Below, piece by piece: positions 22,378 through 31,880 of a stretch of DNA of 64,000 bases. Under the pieces are notes generated by a model, which made no database searches, was not told where the DNA came from, and worked only from the letters and a program-made list of their open reading frames with translations. The stretch's first letter is position 1, and the number at the start of each line of letters is the position of its first letter. The stretch spans positions 83,638,668 to 83,702,667 of the forward strand of contig NC_088203.1 of the NCBI RefSeq assembly GCF_037126465.1. The letters run 5' to 3'. Both the position numbers and the translations under genes were made by a program. Origin of the DNA: Ornithodoros turicata (taxonomy: Eukaryota > Arthropoda > Arachnida > Ixodida > Argasidae).

Positions 22378-23613
22378 CTCAATATGAAGAATCGATATCT
22401 TCAGAACGCAATTACCTAGCTGGTTGTAAGGAAGTTTCTGCGACAAGCTCGGAGACTTCCTTTTAGTTCATTAAAAAAGGGCTAAATTTCGGGTTATGGC
22501 AATTACAAAGTTACCATTGCTTTCGAAACAGCTAGAGGGAGGTCACAGCATAGTCCCTGGGTATTGGATGACAACATTGGATGAGTATATTGGAGACAAT
22601 ATATATTGGTTATATACCATATTCCTACAGGCGCCGGAATATTTTCACTATTTCATAGCTTCTACCGGCTTCAAATATCACATAATGCTGTTCGCAGTTA
22701 TTATGTAGATCACTGTGCTGCACCCGTGCATAAGAAATCAGCTTTCACGATAGTCTCGGTTCTCTACTAGGCTAATAATCCGCTTTAGATCATCCGTGTA
22801 TTGTTCTCATTCTGTACAGTGCAGCTCAACGTAGCGCTTTCGTAATTCATGACTTCCAGCCAGACCAATTACTGCTACTTCGACGGTATATTCTTCAGTG
22901 TGCCACGTGCAGGAATGCACTGTACCTACAGACACAGGGAGTATAAAACATCAGTGCTTGTACAAAGAAATCCAGATTGATTGCCGTTCTGCTACTTCGT
23001 CGCTCCCTATACTGCACAGTAAAGCCGTCTTTTACGTATAATCAATTTCGCTTGAAGAGCGTAGCAGAAGAGGGCAGCCTCTATATTATCCTCAAGCTAA
23101 ACCTAATACTCTGCATGTATATGTGAATGGGCCCGTGTTTCTACGTAACGTCATCAGTTCACGAACACAAAAGTTCACATCATCACATCACATCAGCTCA
23201 CAAAAGCAGTTGATAAGCGCATATCAAAAGCTGTCTTAACTAGTTTGCACAGCAAACTAGTGCATGCATATTATTGCAGTTTTCAGTTTTCTAGGCAAGT
23301 TTCTAGGCAAGGCAGTTTCTAGGCAAGGGTGCTATGGTGTAGGCGAGCTGGTATATTGCAAAAGACGGAACGTCGTGTCCTGTCCTTTTGTGCCCCCTGT
23401 CTGGGGTTTTCTTCTTTTTTTTTTCTTCAAGACTTATAATCAAGCGTTCGCACTAATAATTTACATTAACTGGCCGCATCACCAGTGACAAAAAATCGTT
23501 TGTTTTTTCTTTTTCATTTTTTATTCGCAAGTATATCTATCAACTCAATCTCAATGTTGCCCTTATCGTTGCCACTTTCCACCGCTATGCAACGTCTTAG
23601 ACATCGTACTCAC
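22378..23613. other. Intron of Ca-beta, nothing further recognised
   Basis: AT-rich, with a short direct duplication TTTCTAGGCAAG at 23288-23327. No exon is needed by phase. Confidence 0.55.
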
Positions 23614-23711
23614 CAGGAGTCGGAGGCGTGGACCCTCTTGAATTTGAAGACTTTGAATTGGACAGAACTTCATTCGATAAACCTCCTATATTACTAGATG
23701 AGCTTGTCTTG
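23614..23711 (-). CDS. Ca-beta: Ca-beta exon: HOOK linker
   Basis: The 98-nt exon supplies one base to a split Ser codon, 32 full codons and one base of the next. The product is serine- and asparagine-rich and ends RGSTPPTP. It corresponds in position to the alternatively spliced HOOK exon of vertebrate beta genes, and RGSTPPTP is shared with insect Ca-beta as I recall it. The acceptor is tcacccgtag and the donor is CCTG followed by gtgagt. In this family the HOOK is flexible and influences channel inactivation. Identification depends on phase and position more than sequence, but the PPTP end and clean splice sites make it firm. Confidence 0.93.
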
Positions 23712-23775
23712 CTACGGGTGAACGACATAATTGATTAGTCACGTTGAAGACATGCGAGGTGCGAGCGTGCCTTAC

Positions 23776-23909
23776 CTTGAGTGAAGTTTAGTACTCCGTG
23801 TCTGCGTTTGTTGCAGGCGCAAATTCTCTAGTTTTACAGGACTAGGAATGAAGCCCACGTCGCAACCAGTCTTCACTAGGCGTCCGATCCACCAGTCGTT
23901 GTTGTATTT
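23776..23909 (-). CDS. Ca-beta: Ca-beta exon: C-terminal part of SH3 core
   Basis: The 134-nt exon encodes 44 residues plus two bases, starting [13 protein letters not shown] and passing through [14 protein letters not shown]. This is the strongly conserved second half of the SH3 core, where the tandem tryptophans and the PSP turn are family hallmarks. The residues after about position 28 ([15 protein letters not shown]) begin the variable HOOK. It starts in phase 0 after an acgaacag acceptor and ends in phase 2 at TCAAG followed by gtaagg. The next intron is only 64 nt, close to the minimum for animals, in strong contrast to the kilobase introns around it. Confidence 0.97.
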
Positions 23910-24341
23910 CTGTTCGTGCAAAAGTGGAAGGAAAATACGAACTCAGATTGATGCGGCGCAGGTAACAATGTTTCAGTCAATCAATGTAGATTCCGTGTCG
24001 GTGAACGATTAGTAAATGATTGTGATCAGTTGCGGCCACCGAAAAACAAAAAAGTCGAAGTAGAGGGGCTCTAAAATGGAAAAATGCCTCCTCGCACAAT
24101 AAAAAGTGATGTTACCATGACAGCCATCAAGATGCATTTTTTAATCACGACTTATAAAAATTTAATATTTGATTTATTAATTGTAATTAAAATTTATATA
24201 TTTATTTGTGGCTGGTAAGGGGACCGAGTAGCCAGATTTTGCCTTCTGAGGGGTATTTTTGTTCGAGTTCTTCCTCAATTCTTCTTATTCTTTCATTTTG
24301 AGACATATTAAATATTTTTCTGCCTTAATCACCGGCCACTG

Positions 24342-24381
24342 CACATACATACATACATACATACATACATACATACATACA
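24342..24381 (+). repeat. (CATA)n microsatellite
   Basis: About nine or ten uninterrupted CATA units immediately before the fold-back element at 24383. Confidence 0.97.
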
Positions 24382-24382
24382 A

Positions 24383-25411
24383 GTATATACAGGGTGTCAG
24401 AGCTAAATGTGAATATATATATATATATCACTTTTTCCGAGATTAAATCAATTGCAATACAGCACATGCTGAAGGGCACTCCTTAGGAGAGCATTAGCAA
24501 ACTCCTAAGGCAATGTCTTAATTAACTTTTTAATTATAAAAGTTACGAAGTTGTCCCAGTGAGAACATCTGGTCCCAAGCAGCACAATGTACTGAAAGTC
24601 GAGTGCAATAGGGGTGGACGGGTAGGTGGAAGGCCTTGAACAGACGCGTGAAGCTAAAGGACCGTGATAAGACACATACCGTCCACCCCTATTGCACTCG
24701 ACTTTCGGTACATTGTGCTGCTTGGGATCCCTTCGGACACCTGACACCGGAGCCGTTTTCAGAACAAATATCCGTTCGATAGATCCTCCACAAAAAAATC
24801 GTCAAGGAACACCATTTTTGTTTTTATTTTGTTCATTGCGCATCTTCGGAGACGTTTCTTTCCTTCACCCCCAATGTGAGAGGGTGAAGGAGCACAGTGC
24901 CGCCTCACGTGTCGAACATGAGCCTTAACTTGCGGAAACAAAACAAAAACAACTGTATCGGGTGACTCTATCGTAACTGCGCTTATCTTGGGTTGCATTT
25001 TCTGGGTTGCATTTCTTTTTCCAAGACACAGGAGGCGATAGTGTCTTTCGCCCTCTCACATTGTGAGTGAAGGAAAATCGCGTCTCCTAAGATGCGCAAT
25101 GAACAAAATAAAGAAGAAAATGGTGTTCCTTAACGAATTTTTTGCGGATGATACATCGAACGGATTTTTGTTCTGAAAACGACTCCAGTATCAGGTGACC
25201 CAATGGACCAGATGTTATCATTGGGACAACTTCGTAGCTTTCATGATTAAAAAGTTAATTAGTGAAAGTTAATTAAGACATTGCCTTAGGAGTATGCTGA
25301 TGCCCTCCTAAGGTGTGCCCTTCAGCATATGCTATATTGCAATTGATTTGATCTCGGAAAAAGTGATATATATTAAAAAATATGTTCACACTTAGCTGGG
25401 ATACCCTGATA
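24383..25411. mobile_element. Long fold-back element, ACAGGGTGTC family, copy 1
   Basis: The left arm (ACAGGGTGTCAGAGCTAAAT, CACTTTTTCCGAGATTAAAT, CCTAAGGCAATGTCTTAATT) is mirrored by the right arm ending GGGATACCCTGA, over roughly 450 bp each. The left arm is interrupted by a 153-bp MITE (24574-24726). No coding capacity. Relatives start with ATACAGGGTGT at 49943, 52080 and 60182. Confidence 0.88.
24574..24726. mobile_element. 153-bp MITE (CCCAAGCAGCAC family), copy 1
   Basis: TIRs of roughly 45-50 bp start CCCAAGCAGCACAATGTACT and end with the inverse, GTACATTGTGCTGCTTGGG. A same-length copy lies at 44296-44448. The related fold-back arm at 60182 lacks this insert, reading CATCTGGTCCCTTCGG without a break, so this is a clear insertion. 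Confidence 0.92.
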
Positions 25412-25619
25412 TATTATGATTGGGGTATGTCCTGTTGTGTACACTGCGGGGAGGCCCCTTCATAGCTTCACAAGCATTCGTTGTCCATGATAACACTTCC
25501 TTTCTTGATAAGATGGACTCTACATCTAAAACACTTGAAGTTTTTCAGTCTTCCTTCTTAGACCAGAATTCGCAGTCGCTCTCCTTTATCGAACACGCGC
25601 AAGCGTGGGTTAAACTTAC

Positions 25620-25742
25620 CTCCTTTATGTGTAAGAAATCTTTGACGTGAAACGAGACGGCACAGCCGTGGACGGGAGAGTCGTCGTCTATCTTAGCATT
25701 GTACTCCACGTTAGTGCGAACCGCAAAGGCCACCGGCTTCGT
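25620..25742 (-). CDS. Ca-beta: Ca-beta exon: N-terminal half of SH3 domain
   Basis: The 123-nt exon encodes 41 residues starting [12 protein letters not shown] and ending DFLHIKE. This is the first part of the conserved beta-subunit SH3 domain. The middle part, [15 protein letters not shown], has the DDDSPV pattern I associate with arthropod rather than vertebrate proteins. The acceptor is ctgcgttgcag and the donor is GAG followed by gtaagt; both ends are phase 0. It joins the preceding exon as LEKAR-TKPVAF and the next as LHIKE-KYNNDWW with no missing residues compared with family members. In this family the SH3 fold is atypical and packs against the GK domain. Confidence 0.97.
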
Positions 25743-27190
25743 CTGCAACGCAGAGGACAGCAACATGTTAAAACTGACCAGCAAGGGAAGCACTCAACTT
25801 TCACGTTTAGTCATATCCGAATGAATAAACATAAAGTAAACATCTTTCATGTGGAATGGCATGTGACCGTTTTACAATGGAGATGGTATAGTATGATGTG
25901 AACGTACTTACGGATGCAAGAGTAATATTAGTGAGTTTTAGTGCAAAGGCAGGTGTTCACGACAACCATTCCGAACCATGATGCCCCTTGTCACGTCAGT
26001 GGCAATGCAAATATATACCAAGATTTAAAAAAAAGGGAGGTTGGTCACAAAATATAAGTGCTGCTATTCTACATTTTTAGTTCGTTAGCTGCTGCTTAAA
26101 AGGACCATGCTATGATTTTCGCGAATTCCGAGTACTCTGCAGGAAACCGTTCTCATGATCCCTCACTATCGTACACACATCGACTTTTAACCGTATTCAG
26201 TACAACGGGGGCGCAGTTACCAGGGAAAAATAGCAGGACATGACCGCCGGATACATGCCTTCCTCTCCATCCAATCCTCTCAGCGAACTGTGAACGACGA
26301 GGAGGACAACACACGGGACCATGTGGGTGCATGGTTTCGGTTTGGACAACAACGACGTCGTATATCTGCCGTCGAAATCAGTTTGAGTTTGATTTTTCTA
26401 TAATCAAACACAAACTCAGCGATGGAGGAAGAGGTTATGCGACACACACAGCGTCTAGGAATCATTCGGTACACAGCAGCTCGTAAAAGGTAATCGAAAG
26501 AGACATTTTCTGACGAGAGTTCAGAGAGGAGAACGTGCTCCGGTAACCATGCTGACAGTCAACGGCTATATTACATTTCTCGTAGGATTCTGTATCAACG
26601 GTTAGATACAATCTTGTCTCCAGATCAAATTAAAACATATTTCGGTTAAGGTCGAGGGGCTAGTCGTGTGTGTCCATAAGGGAATATCAAGAGCTGCGAC
26701 GGCCAGACGCTGCAACTATAGGAATAGACCTTTTGAGAAAAGCCAGCGCCACCTGTGGCGCCCGAGGTATCATGGGAGGTTGGAGCGCCAGTTTCCTGTT
26801 TGCTGCTGCCGGCGCATGCGCCGAAGCTATGCAGATTCCAGACGCTCTGGTTGCATCTCTCTGTGAAAGTGATCGTTCGATTGCGTTTTGTTTTAGAAAT
26901 TGCCGGTTGTAACGGACGCGGAAGAGGTAGCGAGTGTTCTAAAGAGCAAGCCTGCGCTCTTTGTATGCCTTAAACACTCAAAGGAGGCCAACAGTACGCA
27001 ACATTCATTGCCCACAACGTAAAAGCATCGTTAAACATCCCACGTGGTCTGTCAGGAAAAAGCAGACGACAGAGCAGTGTCTCTCAAACATCCCAAGACG
27101 CCTTACGCCGCTCACTTGGGGGCGCGGGCGCTTTTCTCGAAAGGTCTACTGGCAAATGGACCACGTAGTACTCTCAAACTCAGATGGCTT
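25743..27190. other. First part of the 11-kb Ca-beta intron, nothing recognised
   Basis: A GC-rich island at about 26740-26850 gives open frames without recognised domains. No exon is missing between the flanking coding exons. Confidence 0.5.
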
Positions 27191-27629
27191 GCTGTAACTA
27201 TGCCTGTTGACAAAAGCAAACAGAACGACCTGCCCTACCACTCACACAATATCGTTTGTGGGCAGCGCAGTGGAACGTGTGCCGAATCCACAAGTGTGCC
27301 CACAGATGGGATAATTTGGGGACCTATTTTCCCTATAGCTTCCGTTATCGTATGATGTCCGTAAAGTGCTTCTGATCTCCGGGTAAAACTCGCTATTTAT
27401 GCAGAACGCGATTATCTGTCATGCACTTTATTTTTTATTTTGTGTTAGCGCCGCGAAGAAACTGCGGCTATGAGCGGCGTCCAGATGTGGACAGATGGAG
27501 AGAGGACAGCAGGAAGGAGTGGGGTACAGGGGGTTAGAATGCGTCCTGGGCAGACTTCAGGGGGAGCTGTGCCGACATTCGTCTGGAAAACCTTCGGGAA
27601 AGCGAGGGAAAACCTGAGACAGCACAGCC
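27191..27629 (+). repeat. Duplicated segment, copy 1 (partner 31267-31697)
   Basis: The two segments are nearly identical over about 430 bp, including GCTGTAACTATGCCTGTTGA, TATCGTTTGTGGGCAGCGCA, ATCTCCGGGTAAAACTCGCT and most of a SINE. This copy has a few small extra insertions. Confidence 0.93.
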
Positions 27630-27731
27630 GGTGGTAGGATTCGAACCCACCACCTCCCAGTCTTCAGCACGACCTTATCGGCTACCACCAACCAGTGGCA
27701 CGCCTTAACCCGCTCGGCCATGTCGCTGGTG
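27429..27731 (-). mobile_element. Ruka-like tRNA-derived SINE, near full length
   Basis: On the minus strand it starts with a tRNA-like head (ATGGCCGAGCGGGTTAAGGC as A box; GGTTCGAATCC as B box), then the shared body (AGCACAGCTCCCCCTGAAGT region), then an A-rich AATAAAAAATAAA tail. It is a leucine/serine-type tRNA-derived SINE in form. Confidence 0.92.
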
Positions 27732-29056
27732 TGATGTGCTTCAAATGATAGGTCTACAATTAGCAAGTCCGACGCTAATGGAAGCCACATAACCCCAGTC
27801 ATTTTAGATTCCCACACAATCACGTAACAATGACGCCATCCCGATTTACTTTTAATTCAATTGTTAGCAAGAACCAACAACGAAAAGGTTCATTGTCGCA
27901 ACAAGTCAGCATTCTAGAAGAAACACAGTATCACGTTACGATCCCGCTAAAGCACGGAGAGAAGAGGTGTAGGAACTAAAGAACATGTTTGTAGAAACAA
28001 CAGCAACAGCTACATGTGACGACGACGGGATGAGGTATTTCGCCCTGAATCACAGGGGTTGAGGTATTTAGGCGTAATGTCGCCGGGAATTTCGCCCAGG
28101 AATTACAACACCATACCTTGCCTGAGTGTATCCGGGATATTATATGAGTGGGATGGGAATGAAATAGACGGAACATACACGGACGCACGTACACATCATG
28201 ACATGACACATTGGAAGTGAGGTACTGCACGTGGGAGAGGAACTCACGGTTCACCCAGTCGACCACACGAGGTTGTATAGTATAATTAATTCCCATAGAT
28301 CATTTTGCCGTAACACAAAAGCCGGACTCTTGCAAAAGTTGTCACTGAGGCCAAAAGAGCCCAAGCGAACCAGGGGACGTCAAGAACTGGTGCCGTCGTC
28401 TTTCTGCATGCCGCATCGTAGATTGGCACAAGCCTGTGAATTATTTGATGTGTGCATAGAAGGGTGGCTGTTTGATGTATCATTGTCTACGGAAATAACC
28501 AGGGGGAGGCGTGAAGTTATTTCGTGAATTTATTATAGTGGTTTTATGTCTGCTATTTATTTTTATGTCATTGTATGTATTTAGTTTTACTTTTATTTAT
28601 AAAGTGTATTTACTTAGGATACATTTAAAGTTATTCGCATCTTGAAAGTCATCCGTGCTATATTTACTGAAATCTCGGTTTGACTTGAAAAGAATAACAT
28701 TGTGGAAATTCCACCAGTTGAGAGTCTGCAGTCGTGTTGACTTGTCTGTTTTTAACCCTCCGGTCCCGTCTTCCTTGCTGCAATTACATTTCAAAAGACA
28801 TTCCACGGAAGGAACAACTTGTCAACTATCAGCCTGTACAGCACGTTGCATGAAATCAGTGGCGCCGCTTTCGCAAGCAGTACAAGAAATGTAGACACGT
28901 TTCCCTTCGTCCTGTTCGCCGGTCAAGACGTTTAAATATAATATGAATTATTTGCGCTGCATCGTGCAACCTAAAAAAACAATGAGCTGATGGTTTACCT
29001 TAATATTTGTTTCCATCGCTGATAACCTTACTTCACCTAAGTGCCTGTGTGCTGTG
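27732..29056. other. Intronic sequence, no supported gene
   Basis: A 98-codon plus-strand frame at 28231-28527 ends in RGRREVIS and is followed by T-rich sequence. It could be a non-LTR retrotransposon tail, but I cannot support that. Confidence 0.4.
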
Positions 29057-29796
29057 CATACTTGAACGTAAGGCGTTAAAAGTAATTGCGTTACTAGCAA
29101 TCAATTACTTCTTCGAGTAATTTTCCGAGTAATCGATTAGTTTTCCGAGCAAGTAATTTCTCAAGTAATCTGATTACAATTTCGAGTAATCATTTTGAAG
29201 TAATTCTCCATTACGTTTCGACTAAGCTTTATTCATACACGAAACCAACCCACAGGTTCCATCACAGCCTTTCCAATCGGCTTTTCTTTCCACTGCCGCG
29301 AGTGGAGGTCATTGTAATAGCATTCCGGACATGCATTTTGAGTGCCTGGGGACACTTTAAATCCCTTCCTACCGCAACCTGTTGCATGTACAGTAGGTCA
29401 CGCTTCAGACATAGCGAGTCCTTACTCTTCGACACTGCCATGTCGACTTGCTCTCCTAATCGATCTCCTTGGCTTCGGCTTTTCGAAAATGTTCATGGTG
29501 ATGGAGAGAATAGACGAACACAATGTGTTGTTTAAACGCATAATGTGTTTGCGTAAAGCTCTTATCCTGTAGAGAATGGCGAAGCACTCCAATCTCATTG
29601 AGCCGATCAAGGTATATGTGTAATCTCACGAACTTTAATTAGTCATATGACTTATTATTATCGAAGGTAACGGTCAAAGTAACGCGTTACCTTTTTAGTC
29701 GTTACTTTATTACAATTTTAGCCGAGTCATTTTTTGCCACAAGAGTAAGAGTAACGGTCATCAATTAGCCTTTTCGAGTAACGTGTGCAAGTCTAG
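29057..29796. mobile_element. hAT-like non-autonomous element, GTAATC-rich ends
   Basis: Left end CATACTTGAACGTAAGGCG and inverse of right end CTAGACTTGCACACGTTAC share the ACTTG core. Subterminal regions are packed with GTAAT/ATTAC words on both sides. Flanking octamers GTGCTGTG and CGCTGTGA agree at 6 of 8 positions, suggesting an old hAT 8-bp target duplication. No transposase. Confidence 0.7.
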
Positions 29797-30602
29797 CGCT
29801 GTGACGTGAAGGGAGTTTCCTTCTTTCCACGTCATCCCATCGTCGTTCATGTAGTAATATAAGTTGTTGTCTTCTGCTTCTTGTTATGTGGTGAGAGTGG
29901 TCAGCCAAGGTCTAATGGCTTGCTACTCTTCCCAGGATTTTCATCTCTCGGTGGTGGTGTCACGTACGGGGGTGTTATTCCCATATCTGCTGCTTGTATG
30001 TCTTCTTTGACTTTCTGGCAGGTTTTTTTTTTAGGGGGGGGGGGCATATTGCAAAATCTTTGGGGAAAAGGGGAGCGCTGGGACGATCCCTGGTTGTCCT
30101 ACATTGTCTGCTATTGTGCCCTACATCCCGCAACTATTTGTATTTCAGTATATGTTCCATCCAGTGCGCCAAATGCCCAAGCTGTGTCGGGTGGTGTACG
30201 GCCACGGGTACGGCATTTGCGCTGGTCACACAACGTAGCCGAAAAAGAAGATTTGCAATCCGGTCTATATTGACGTATGTTAATCCGGTAGGAACATCTA
30301 TAGGACGTAGATTAGACGTCGCCATGCCTCACAAACACGTCCACTGGATGTGACAAATGTTCAGCAGCTACATCCAGAGGACATGCATTTATACAGTTAT
30401 GGACGAGCTTCCGGCGATCCATAGTACATCCGTGGAACTTAATGTGGACATATCTGGATATCTACTAGACATCCAAAATGTCCACTGTGTACCATCCCAT
30501 GGATGTCCATTAGACGTTTTTGGTTTACTGGGTTGCATATTGACAGCAAACTTAGGTGGACAATATTTAACCATTGGCAGGCACCAGTGCCAAAATAAAA
30601 GC
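29797..30602. other. Intronic sequence with GGACATCC-type repeats
   Basis: From about 30290 to 30560 the words GGACAT, ATGTCC, ACGTCC and CATCCA recur on both strands, as in a decayed palindromic DNA element. An 11-base G-run is near 30032-30045. Confidence 0.45.
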
Positions 30603-30617
30603 AAAATCAATCAATCA

Positions 30618-30892
30618 CCAGCGGCATGGCCGAGCGGGTTAAGGCGTCCCGCTCCTTGGTGGTAGCCAAGGTCGTGCCGAAGACTGGGAGGTGGTGTGTT
30701 CGAATCCTGCCGTCGGCTGTGCTGTCTGAGGGTTTCTCTGGGTTTTCCGAAGACTTTCCACACAAATGTCGGCACAGTTCCCCCTGAAGTCTGCACAGGA
30801 CGCATACTAACCCCCCTGTCCTCTCTCCATCTGTCCACATCTGTACGCTGCTCATAGCTACAATTGCTTCGCGACGCTAACACGGAATAAAA
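30618..30892 (+). mobile_element. Ruka-like SINE, full length, perfect 15-bp target duplication
   Basis: The tRNA-like head is CCAGCGGCATGGCCGAGCGG with B box GTTCGAATCCT, followed by the shared body and an A-rich tail. The 15-mer AAAATCAATCAATCA is present at both 30603-30617 and 30893-30907. Plus-strand orientation, opposite to the host gene. Confidence 0.95.
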
Positions 30893-31141
30893 AAAATCAA
30901 TCAATCAATATTCCTTTAAGATGAGAAAGTATACGAACGTAGAGGGGACGGGACACTGGCGTTAAAGGGCCATTAAAGTGCGAAAATTTTCCTACCCGGA
31001 ACGAAGGATACCGTTACCTGACATTCGCACAAAAGGAACGGGATTCATCCGTTGCTTCGGTCGTGATTTATGAATGAAAGAAACCGCAATGTACTCTTTC
31101 CTTTCCCTTCTCAAGCAGCGCGACAATGCGGAGAAGCCTGG

Positions 31142-31253
31142 AATTGGCCTCCCGAAACGATCCCCTGCGACGACTGGACAAATCTATTTTGAGAGAGCTC
31201 TCTTAAAATAGATTTGTCCAGTCGTCGCAGGGGATCGTTTCGGGAGACCAATT
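31142..31253. repeat. 112-nt hairpin with no spacer
   Basis: Two 56-nt arms meet at 31197/31198 with only two mismatches. The core of each arm is CCCGAAACGATCCCCTGCGA followed by CGACTGGACAAATCTATTTT. It is the expanded centre of the fold-back element 30962-31880. Confidence 0.97.
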
Positions 31254-31266
31254 GGCCCAAGAGCCT

Positions 31267-31697
31267 GCTGTAACTATGCCTGTTGACAAAAGAACGACCT
31301 GCCCTACCACACACACAATATCGTTTGTGGGCAGCGCAGTGGAGCGTGTGCCGAATCCACAAGTGTGCCTACAGATGGGATAATTTGGGGAGCTATTTTC
31401 CCTATAGCTTCCGTTATCGTATGATTTCCGTAAAGTGCTTCCGATCTCCGGGTAAAACTCGCTATTTATGCAGAATGCGATTATCTGTCGTGCACTTTAT
31501 TTTTCATTCTGTGTTAGCGCCGCGAAGAAACTGCGGCTATGAGCGGCGTCCAGGTGTGGACAGATGGAGAGAGGACAGCAGGAAGGAGTGGGGTACAGGG
31601 TGTTAGAATGCGTCCTGGGCAGACTTCAGGGGGAGCTGTGCCGACATTCGTCTGGAAAACCTTCGGAAAAGCGAGGGAAACCTGAGACAGCACAGCC
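31267..31697 (+). repeat. Duplicated segment, copy 2, inside a fold-back element
   Basis: Matches 27191-27629 closely. It ends inside the SINE at the sequence GAGACAGCACAGCC, whereas the other copy continues through the tRNA head. Confidence 0.93.
31500..31697 (-). mobile_element. Ruka-like SINE, head truncated by duplication border
   Basis: Contains the SINE tail and body (GTTAGCGCCGCGAAGAAACT to AGACAGCACAGCC). The B box and A box are absent because the duplicated block ends here, not because of separate retroposition. Confidence 0.9.
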
Positions 31698-31880
31698 TCT
31701 ATTGGTCTCCCATTGGTCTCATTGGTCCCGTTGATTTCCTCTAGAGGAGACCAATGGGAGCGCCCACCGCATTCGCGGCCTTCTTTCGCTCCTACAGCAA
31801 GAACGACGCAACGGACGAGTCCCGTTTCTTTTGTGTTGGTGTCAAGGTAACGGCATCCTAAATTCCCTCTAACGAAGGGT

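Larger units (their letters stand above)
30962..31880. mobile_element. Fold-back element (TTAAAGGG family), interrupted, copy 1
   Basis: The left arm starts TTAAAGGGCCATTAAAGTGC. The right arm includes TTGTGTTGGTGTCAAGGTAA, as in the copies at 36943, 41011, 56369 and 61634. A copied 431-bp segment (31267-31697) sits between the central hairpin and the right half. Non-coding. Confidence 0.8.

Noticed and set aside
28231..28527. Possible non-LTR retrotransposon 3' end
   Set aside because: The RGRREVIS ending and T-rich tail are suggestive but no RT motif or second copy is visible.
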